Source of the DNA: Promerops cafer
Lineage: Eukaryota; Chordata; Aves; Passeriformes; Nectariniidae
Direction: 5' to 3'
Length of the DNA: 64,000 nucleotides
Assembly: GCA_013398275.1 (NCBI GenBank)
Contig: VZSE01002883.1
Span: 1,321,249-1,385,248, forward strand
Shown: positions 54,924-64,000 of the stretch, piece by piece
How positions within the stretch are numbered: position 1 is the first letter of the stretch
Layout of the letters: every line of letters begins with the position of its first letter
The notes under the pieces: generated by a model
Databases searched by the model: none
Seen by the model: only the letters and a program-made list of their open reading frames with translations
What the model was told of the DNA's origin: nothing
Program-made: the position numbers and the translations under genes

Positions 54924-56552
54924 ACATCTCTGGGTCAGTCAAGTCCATACAGGTACATTACAAAAATGACTCAACCGTTTTTGTTTTAATTATGAAATTG
55001 CTTGTATTCTTATGAGAACTGAGTAAAAAATCAAGGTTTCCTGCAAATGCCAGATGATGTATGGTACAAATACAGAGTCAGTATAAAGATTTTACAAAGC
55101 CTGCAGCACTTTTCAAGAGAATCTCACAGAAATGAACTCTCTGATGAGTCTGTTTTAAGAACTACCATGGAGCATAATTTGAAGAATATGCCAGGTAAGC
55201 AACCCTGCAGAAGTAAGAAGCCTAAATTAAGTCTATCAAGTAGCAGAATAGATCCACAGTCCAAGTAAACAACTTCAAATCTATCAACTTGCAGAAATAT
55301 TGACCTCCACATCTCAAAGTCTGCTAAAAGATAAACCAAAGCATTTTATGGTACTGAAGAGGAACAGCAGCTTGGGGTTGCCACTAAAAGCAAGTCAGAT
55401 GCAATGAATGAAATAATGAAGCTAGTGATCTTATTACCTCCTCTAGGCTTTGCAGCTATGAATCTATTTCATATTCCTTCAGTGCGAGAGAATTTAGGAG
55501 CATTAAGTGCTGGAGGAACCAGAGGGACTGACTGCAGAGGACACCTTGCCAGCTCGTGTAAATAAGCACAGTCCCACTAAATATTAATGCAAGTTGATTT
55601 CCAAAAAAGCTATTTCACAATTCCAATTAAGTAACAATCTGGCAACAGTGCTACAAACAAACGGGAAAACAAATGACACCATATACAAAGTGCATGTTAA
55701 AATGGAAGATCTGAGTCAACTGTAAACCAAGGCAAATCGAGTATAAAGAAGTTTAAATAATTTGCCATTTCATACAACTGATCATGGACATGCTTCATTT
55801 ACAGTGAATATGAAAGAAAAAAATCACTCTAGAATGGCTGTGCAATGTGTTTACATCAAGGTAGGAAAAAATCCAAAAATCAAAGCTTACACTAACAACT
55901 TCAGCCAAAAACCCAAAGTCACTCAAATGAAATTTGAAACTGATTAAAAAAGAAATGCACAGTGAAATTAAATATTTCAATAACCTGTATAAAGAGCAAC
56001 TCAACTAGAAAAGCAGAAAATATACTTTAACAGATAGTGAGAACTTAGTACACTAAAAATAAGGACCCAGGGGAAAAAAAGGCAAGTAGTGAGAGATTAA
56101 AACACTGCATAAAAATTTTTAAGTGAATCTGTTCAGGCTGGCTTTTTAAAAAAAGAATAAAAGCCTTTTAAGGATAAATTTTGTGAAAACTGAAGAAATT
56201 ACACAGATGGCTACTGGGGAGAAGGTAGCTCCTAATGTGTGAAAGTACATGCAGTGGGCAGTACACGCCAGGATGAGTGCCTGGCTGCATTCCAAACTGT
56301 AGGCGGTAAGTCTAATACACACCCAGTGAAAACCTAATATAAGGATAATAAAAATGAACTGCAGCTTGAGGATATGCACTTTATTCTTTTTCTCTAAGGA
56401 TCATCATTTTAAATTATTAAAGAGTTCATACTTTTCTAACACCTATCATGCACTTCCTGATAAGCCAAAATTATTTTATTTAAAAAACCCCAAAAATCTC
56501 ACTTTAGATAACAGTAAGCAAAGATGAGAAAATTTGTTTTCTGCAGTGTCTG

Positions 56553-56594
56553 CGTAATTTTTTATTTTCTGTCTATGTAATTTTTTATTTTCTG
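56553..56594. repeat. 24-bp tandem duplication
   Basis: GTAATTTTTTATTTTCTG occurs twice in tandem, 24 bases apart, separated by TCTAT. AT-rich slippage product in intron 3. Confidence 0.8.
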
Positions 56595-59021
56595 AAGCAG
56601 AGAGGGAAGGAATACAATCCTAGAAGTATTTCTTCCCAATAAAACTAAGGGATTTATATTCTCCATACAGGATTATCTGTTTGGCATTTTGTGTAAATAC
56701 ATATTTCTATGCAGTAGGCTAGGTATTAAACATCATTACACAGGGAAATCAATGTAACATGTTACACTGAACCATTTGGGAGAAAAAACTTTACCAAAAG
56801 AAAAAAAAAATTTATTCTCTTAGGAGAATCTTAGAATGGTAAAGGTTAACTGGCATTACATTGAGTGCATAAAAGGTACTGGGAAAATTCTGCTTTCAAA
56901 TGGACTAAAATCACAGGAAGTCCTGAGGCTGGGCACTCTTGCCCGGCAGATCCACACTACTCAGAGCAGCAGTTTCTCACCTGAGTGCTCAGAAAAGGTG
57001 AGTGCACCATACAAAGCTCTCCAAGAAGATTTTCTAAGGTGGTACAGAACTTTAGCAGGTGCCCATCTCTTACAGTTGACATGTTATACCATTTCTAAGG
57101 GCCTGTGTCTGTTTAGCTGAGCCAATTAAGGGCATGAATGATGCTACAAAGCATCAAAACTGCTCATAAACATTGAACACCAGAATGGAAATATACTTAG
57201 AGGAGTGCTGAAACAAAACGGAGTTTTTCCAGTAAAAGGCCCATCAATTTATTAAAACACGTGATTCGTATTCCTTTGCTAGCACAGTTTGTAAAGGGTT
57301 CACAGATCACCCCAGACACTTCAAAAAACATCAACATTCTAGAGAGAAAAAGACTTCTCTGCCTTCAAGTATAATTAGTATTTTCAGGTACAAATGCTTT
57401 CACACACTGCACTACTGGCACTTGTATTCACATTAACAGCAAAATCATCTCACATTAAAACACAAGGGAAAAAAAAGCCTTGTGCGATGACTGCAGAAAA
57501 ATTCATTTGGTATTAAGGGATACTCCTCTAATTAATTAATACTTCATTTGGTGGCTAAATTGTTCCCAGTGTAATAACTATAAAAATGTGTACCTAGTTT
57601 TGATTTTTTTCTTTTAATTCAGTACCATACAATCAAAAGCAAAGCAAGATTAGGCTACAGAAGAAATCTGTCGAGCAAAATGAAAATACTCGTTTAAATG
57701 TTAATAACAGATGCAGTCATTTTGCCCACTAAACTTTAGAGACTGCATACTCAGACTCCTAAGGAGTTTCTGAGACAATCTGGGGAAACTCTAAGTTATT
57801 ATCCATCCTTCAAGCTGGAGGATACAGCAGTTAAAATACAATAAAGGACAATTAAACTAAAACATGCCTTTAACACAAAAAGCATGGTTAATATTTAATG
57901 TATGTCTGTATATTTTTAATCTTCCTTCGCTTTCAGAAATAGCTGAGGGAGACACAGAGATGTGATCTGGCAAAAAACACTTCTAGAGGGAGAAAAGAAA
58001 CTCAGAAAAGAGAGAGCCATTAAGGCCACTGAGAACACAGACACCACAGTGGCCCTGAACTGCAAACTGTCAGAGGTTGGGAGAATACCCAAAATTCATT
58101 TTTGCCACCTTATTCCCTTTCTTAACTGCCGCTGTCAGAGACAGGCTGTTGGATTTTTGGTGCAATCCAGCTACAGCTGCTCTGATGTTCTTAATCTCAA
58201 AGATCTATGTAAAAACACATGTAATTTCTCCTGCATAAGGTAAATATGGTTATACAGTCACTGTAATCAGGAATAAGTCTGACCTACTGCCAGAGATGGA
58301 CTTCTCAAGGCAGGGTAAGCAGTGCTACAAATACAGCTTTACTTGGACAGGGAGGGAAGCTCAAAGGACACAAATCCCCATGTGCCAAGATGTGCAGGTA
58401 AGAACAGTGAGGAACCCTGTGCATCCTTGATTTCTGGAAAGACAAGGAAGAACTGGTGGCACAATGAAAAATTCCATTTCAACACACTAGATACCTGGAT
58501 ACTTATCTTAAAATACTTGCTGGCATATAATGGAGCCATATTTATTCTGAACTATGTCTAATCAACATCAAGATTGCCTTTTATTAGCTGAGCATAAGCA
58601 GACGTGGCACTTTTTAAAAGTTTTTCTCCCTCAAAATCAGCCTCTACTCTGTAGTGAACTGCTAACAACAATTAAGGATGACTTGTAATAAATGGAATAT
58701 TGCAGGATCATCAAGGCACAGATTTGTTCATGTTTTGGTACTGAACACCTCCTAGAATTACTGATGGTCCATTCTCTCTGATGTTCTGGGGGAACAAAAC
58801 CCCTTTGCAGACAAGAAAGCAGAACACTTCTATGCTTGGTTTGACCAACAGTAGTACAAACATCATTACAGATAACTGCTCATAACTCATGAGAAATCTG
58901 CAGTCTGAGTCCTAAACACAGTCTGATCTCATTACAAGTTCTTTAGTTCCCTGTCACCTGAACAGCAGGGTCAGAGACCAATGCAGAGATGTCTTAAGAT
59001 TTTAGCTACCAGTCAGTCTCT

Positions 59022-59083
59022 GCCTGGGTGGCTCAGCTGGAAGAGCAGAGGCTCACCCAAGCCTTCATTCCCACCAGTGGGCA
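59022..59083 (+). pseudogene. tRNA-like relic, closest by eye to tRNA-Lys
   Basis: GCCTGGGTGGCTCAGCTGGA then AGAGC matches a tRNA 5-prime half: 7-base acceptor strand, an A box TGGCTCAGCTGG at 59029-59040, and a D stem GCTC paired with GAGC. The far end TTCATTCCCACCAGTGGGCA resembles the T arm and acceptor of tRNA-Lys (TTCGAGCCCCACGTTGGGCG). About 12 bases of the anticodon and variable region are missing, and the B box is degraded, so it cannot be a working tRNA. It may be a tRNA pseudogene or the head of an old tRNA-derived SINE. It is antisense to STAG1. Confidence 0.42.
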
Positions 59084-60418
59084 GCTGAGCACTTCAGAAA
59101 TGCTGATAGAGACCGTTCTGCCTATGGAAGTTCAGAGTAGGGAAATGTAGAGGATATAGCTGCCACCATAAAATGATATAACTAAAAAATAAATATATGG
59201 AAGAGATAAATGACAAAAAGCAGAGTATCATGTTTGACTATGAAAACAAAAATCACTAAAAAAGTTCTATGAACAGTCTTAATGGAGTAACACTTGAAAA
59301 TGTACCTGCAGAAAGCATGAGCAGAAGGTCATGTCACACTTCATACACAGAGAGCTGCTGACAGAACATTTTCTGAAGCATTAACTGTACAAAAGGTTAC
59401 AGAGCAAATGAAAAACACTGGCAACTGTCTGATACCAACTTAATGTGGGCATCAAAGAGATTTACAGAGTTCAAGCAAGACACAAGCAGCACCCCATGAC
59501 AGAGGCAAAGATTTTATGCAAAGAGCAGTCCTGGAGTTATGTATACTTGAAATACAAAAAATTAAACTGATTTTATTTCCCTGGAAGAAGCAACCAGCAA
59601 TAAGCCTGAAGAAAAGTAATAAATGAATCCTGCTGTGAGAACCGAAATAGAGAAGCTTAGAAGAAGTGAAAATTGAATTCAGCAACAGACTTTCATGAAT
59701 TGGCATCACAAAGCCAGAAAAATCTAACAACTAAAAAAAATTCTGAGAGCAAACAGCAGGAATAGATAGATCAGAAATGAAAGCACGATTTCCATGTAAT
59801 TTCAGAATATATTAATTGAATTTTCCTGGGTTTTCATTGCTGGAAGCAAACTTAGGAGCACTAGGAAAAAAAAAAGTATGTTCACATTACAGGGAAAGAA
59901 CTAAATATTGAGAAATAATATGTTCAGCCAAATACAAATATATGGCGCTTGTTTGAAAACTGCAGTATTGACAAAATTGCTAAAACTGAACAAAAAAACC
60001 TGCATCAAAACTATGAGAAACAAAATGCCAAGCATTCCTAATTGTTACATCAACATCCCTAAGCTATTACAGAAAAATACAAGTATAAAGACACTAGTAA
60101 GTTTGTTTTACAGAATCTTGGTTTCACATGAGATGATCATCCAAAAGTGCAAAAATTATTAAAAAATATTAAATCATTTTAATTGCATTCTTTTTCCTAC
60201 TATAAGGGTTTCTTTAATTTTTTAGAATATTTTTACCAACAGTAAATTTTTCAAAGGTGCCCAAGCGATGCATCCTCCTGAAATTAGGACTCAAGTCATT
60301 TATGCCTGTTTGCACCCCAGGCCTTCAAATACTCTTGCCTATTCCTTTACTATTTGCATATTATCTCTCCCCTGCTTAGAAGGTGCTGTGTACTTTTTCT
60401 CCTACCTGCATGCTGGGC

Positions 60419-60509
60419 ATGTGTGTGTCTATGCATATGTGATTTGTGGATACAGGTATGTATATGTGAATATACAGACACACATCCACCTACACATGCA
60501 TATACAAAT
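60419..60509. repeat. TG/CA and TATG-rich simple sequence
   Basis: Degenerate TGTGTG, TATGTATATG and ACACATCCACC units within intron 3. Confidence 0.65.
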
Positions 60510-62086
60510 TCTCCACTTCTCAAAACAGTTTCTTCGTATCTGAATTCCAAAGGTTTCTTAATACAAACATGCAGACAATTTATATTTTTGTATTTAATCT
60601 GCAGAAGATTTGTGTCAGCATCTCTTTTGAAATAGATAAAATGTATCAAAGTCAATTCCACATACACACAGAGTCATCAAATATCAAAGCAGTCGCCCAT
60701 TCCTTTCCATTTGGCTTTTGCAAATATCAAGAACTCTAAGTCAACTATACTACATAAAGTATATTGTATGTTCTGTACCACAGTAAAACCAGAAAATAGA
60801 CTCCAGATGTTTCCTCAATTCCTGCCAAAAATAAAATTTGAAAAAGTGCTGAAAACCAAACAAAGTTGGAAGCTCTGTTGTAGCAAAAAAAGGCATAAGG
60901 AATCCATAGCTTTGTTAAGAGTAAATTTGTTCTGTCTTCACCTACTAGATAAGAAGGGTCAATCCTGAATAAGTGTAAACAGAGAAACTGCGAAGAACAA
61001 AAATTCTCATTTCCTTCCTGTGTATTACTTCTTTAAATTTACATCTCAGACTTTCCATAGGTTTGAGACAGAAAATTTTCAACAACTTTCACTCATTTGC
61101 AATATTTGATTTCTCTGGGACTTAAAAGAGGCTTAGCTTTTAGCTACACTAAAAAGTAATATTGAGAATGGGACTTAGGACCTTATTTTCCTAATTTGTA
61201 CTTTTCTCATGTTAGTCAGCATTAAAACAAACTTACTGATACTGCCTAAGTCCTGTGTTGTTGAAATGCAAAGTAAAGGAGGTTTGCTTAAACAATCCTT
61301 CAGAGCAGGAATGACTGTGGGCTTTGGACTGCATGGGCTGAAGAGGGTTTTGGGCCCATTGTTTCTCCTTTGAGTATCAAAACCAAGAGCTGCAGCACAG
61401 CAGCTTATTAAAACCACACAACACTGTCAAAACCAATCCTCTGTGCAGGGTCTTGAGGTGCAACTCACCTGGCCCCACACATACTGTAAAGACCTCTGAC
61501 CTGATCAAAACATAACAGGCTAAGAAACATTTCTAGAGGAAACTAGGACAATCTTATTTATTTTACAATGAAAAATTTGCCTTCAGGATGTGTCAGTGTT
61601 TTCCCTCAGACTCAGTGGAAGTCTAGGCAAATAGTTTAGCCTTCACCTGCTGTCCTGATGGGGACAGCAGGAATGCAAGTCCCAGGGCTAAGGGCTCCAA
61701 ACTGCTTGTGTGAGCAGTTATTCTTGAAAATACAAGTGAACAAAAAAGGCTTGGATTCATCATTATTTTCATACACTTTTTGCCCATATAAAGCTTGCTA
61801 CAAGATATACTTTAATGAACTGCTTAACATCAACATATATTTTTAACTTAGGAGTAATGAACAAAATAATGGAGAATTTGAAACACTTGACTTTCTGCCA
61901 GGTCTCTTGTTTTGCAGCAGGATACACAACAGCCCTCAGTCAGAATCCACTCAGTCCTGTACTTTATCATACACAGCCTGTCAGACCAACGCAGTCATGA
62001 GAAAACACTACTGTTTACAAAAGGACAGCTTAGACTCCAGTCAGGATACAGCGAAGTGTGAGGAGGAACACAAGTAGACATTTTAC

Positions 62087-62251
62087 CTGCATAGCACTCT
62101 TTCCCAGCTTAACCACCTCAAACAAAGTGACAGGGTCCCCTTCTCCATTCTGCTGCGGGTGGCCATTGGCTCTCCCACGACTTGCTCCTCGAGCTCCAGC
62201 GTCGGAACGCCCCTTGTCCGCTGGAGACTTCCGGGGTTTCTTAGTGGCAGA
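62087..62251 (-). CDS. STAG1: STAG1 exon 3: N-terminal basic/linker segment, residues ~45-99
   Basis: The exon is 165 bp (55 codons, phase 0 at both ends). The acceptor is TTTGCCCAG before TCTGCC and the donor is ATGCAG|GTAAAA. It encodes a basic stretch (KKPRKSP), a Gly/Arg/Ala linker, then the conserved RANGHPQQNGEG, LFEVVKLGKSAMQ block that opens the folded part of all STAG proteins. The AT-hook used by SA1 at telomeres is in the preceding exon, outside the window. The linker from about codon 11 to 25 (ADKGRSDAGARGAS) differs clearly from human SA1 (about 10 of 55 residues overall, by memory), whereas the later exons are nearly identical. It remains in frame, so it is a diverged disordered tail rather than damage. 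GC3 is 29 of 55 codons. Confidence 0.96.
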
Positions 62252-64000
62252 CTGGGCAAAGAAAACCAGCAGAGTGAAAGTTTATTATAGCTACATCTGA
62301 CATCACCCAGTGTTTCTTATAATGATCCATAAACATTACATGGTTACACCCTCACACATATTTATACACACAAAGATCACGGGATGAGCCAGGCTGGAAG
62401 GCATCTCCAGAGGTCTCCAGCCAGACCTCCTGCTCAAAGCAGGGTCAGCTAGGAAAATCAACCAGGTTGCCCAGGACTTTATCTAGTCAGGTACATATAA
62501 TTTTATTTATCAGTAGTTGTTGAGGGACTATTTAAAAGCCACTGCCATGCCAAGGTAAGTAATGGTCATCACAAGACAGTGGTGAACTCCCCATGCTGGA
62601 GCACCAGTTCATGTCAATCTCCTTATCAGTCTTACACAACACAGACATTGAGAATAACTGGTGATCTTAACTAATGATCTTTCTAAGACAGCAAGTTATT
62701 AAAAATAGATTTGCCACATTAACATTCATTTTCTGTATTTTCATTTTCATACAACTTTTATAAGAAACTGTGTACATAGTCAGCTCTTCAACTCAAATCA
62801 CCAAATTTGTAAAGCCAGATTTAATAGATCACCATAACAGCCTCTTGCTTCAAGATTTTATGAGTTAAAACATTTTCCCTTTGAGTCTAAATTATTTAAT
62901 GTAAATTTTCTCTGTTCTTCAAGGTTTTAATCGGGTGGCATAGCCACCACCTGTCAAGACCCACCTACTGAACAGTTTGCTCTGAATTTAGGTCACTTGT
63001 GAAATAGAAACAAAAAAAAATTCTGGGGAAAATAACATTAGATTTCTTACTTTCATATTCTTTCTCCCTACTGTGAAGCAAACAAAAGCAAAATCTGCTG
63101 TTTTACACAGAACAATGAAGCTATTGTAAGGAATTATGTTAAAAAAAACAACATACAAGCAACTCAAAGATTAAATTTTGGACAATATCCTCATGGCACC
63201 ATTTATATACTGTATATTGTATATTGTCAAGTATATTGTCTGCTGAATTTCTATTAATGCTTTTAGTAAAGAACACAAAGTCAACCTTTTTGGTTGCATA
63301 TTACAGTGCAGACACATTGAGAATTTTACTGCAGAGGAAAGAGATCTAATTTCTGGCAGAGAGCTGGCAGAAGACAGCTCTGCAAGTCCAGCTTTCCCCA
63401 TGCTTTAAAAGGGATCACTGCCTTAAAAGGGGTGGGACCAGAGGGCTGAAGCAAAGGGCAAAGTACAGTGCAACTGCCTCTTGCAAATATTCAGTTAAGG
63501 ACTTGAACAGAAAGGCAAGCTGGAAAGCTTAAAATAATGGTACCATCTCTGTGAAGTTCTTTGGATAACATTTGCACTTAGGATCAAAAAGTATCTCCCT
63601 CAATGAATTTTTAAATATGTGCAATGCTGCCTGTAGCAGCAAGGATATTATCAACATATGAAATAAACGTTAAGTTCTACTGAGCTCGAAAGAGACATGT
63701 GATCACTATTTATTAAAATGGAAAAAAATTAGAAGTAAATTGACTCTTTTGAGATATATAATCCACGCACTTATTCCATCTGGGAGATAGTAAGCACTTC
63801 ACCTAGCTATAAGGACTGCTAAATGAAAGCTTGAATGCAAATTGATGCCCTCCACAGAAACTAATGCAAGCCCCCTCTACACTGTTTTTCTCAACATGTA
63901 ATTGAAAGAGAGGCATTAAATGCTGCAAGGATGAAGGGAAAGGAAGTAAGAGATGAATGTGAAATGCACATATCCAAAGCTACCTTGTTAATGAAAGCAA
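62252..64000 (-). other. STAG1: STAG1 intron 2, 3-prime part only
   Basis: This intronic sequence upstream of exon 3 ends TTTGCCCAG. One CR1 tail lies at 62376-62490. I looked for the exon that encodes the start codon and the AT-hook (a GRPGRPP-type stretch) and found nothing matching, so exon 2 lies beyond the right edge. Confidence 0.88.
62376..62490 (-). mobile_element. CR1 LINE 3-prime end fragment
   Basis: The plus strand reads GATCACGGGATGAGCCAGGC, TGGAAGGCATCTCCAGAGGT, CCTCCTGCTCAAAGCAGGGT and CAGGTTGCCCAGGACTTTAT, the reverse complement of a standard CR1 tail. About 115 bp remain, only 125 bp upstream of the exon 3 acceptor and in the same orientation as the gene. Confidence 0.87.

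Noticed and set aside
54413..55015. 200-codon open frame on the plus strand
   Set aside because: No domain or family signature; the end runs into CA-rich simple sequence. Antisense inside intron 3 with no splice support.
63960..64000. Possible exon 2 donor (minus strand AACAAG|GTAGCT) near the right edge
   Set aside because: The sequence before it does not encode the basic AT-hook end expected of exon 2, and the phase and residues do not fit SA1.

Overview
The window is an interior piece of one large vertebrate nuclear gene, read on the minus strand: STAG1, which encodes cohesin subunit SA1. Eight consecutive coding exons (exons 3 to 10 by mammalian numbering) lie at 62087-62251, 50573-50669, 24289-24365, 21096-21300, 18252-18403, 14058-14131, 6321-6444 and 619-717. 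Together they make 993 bp, or 331 codons, matching residues 45-375 of human SA1. Every splice phase agrees and there is no stop or frameshift, so this is a working gene and not a processed copy. Residues that separate the STAG paralogues all read as STAG1. Exons 1 and 2 (start codon and AT-hook) lie beyond the right end; exons 11 onward lie beyond the left end.

The host is a bird, most likely a songbird. Apart from the exons, the recognisable sequence is CR1 LINE, including the young 3-prime-end type common in passerines (38718-39052 and 40535-41165). Older amniote relics are also present: a diverged CR1/L3-like copy at 52392-52785, a smaller one near 15.2 kb, and MIR-like fragments at 15.34 and 18.1 kb. 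No CRISPR, operon or prokaryotic feature is present.

Layout from the gene's 5-prime side (right to left): partial intron 2 with a CR1 tail; exon 3; an 11.4-kb intron holding a tRNA-like relic and the old CR1; exon 4; a 26.2-kb intron holding most of the CR1 and several conserved-element-like AT-rich blocks; exon 5; then exons 6 to 10 separated by introns of 2.7 to 7.6 kb. About 98.4 percent of the window is non-coding.

The encoded segment covers the end of the basic N-terminal tail, the STAG domain and most of the stromalin conservative domain (SCD). The SCD part includes the tryptophan and Arg-Phe pair that form the surface binding CTCF.

The points most worth a second look are the GC-AG intron after exon 7, the very high third-position GC of exon 6 (61 of 68 codons, against 29-53 percent in the other exons), and a donor-like site five bases inside exon 5 that would give an in-frame 24-residue skip. 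The divergence is also concentrated in the exon 3 linker, and there is a tRNA-like relic. I found no new multi-gene system; this is a conserved housekeeping locus.
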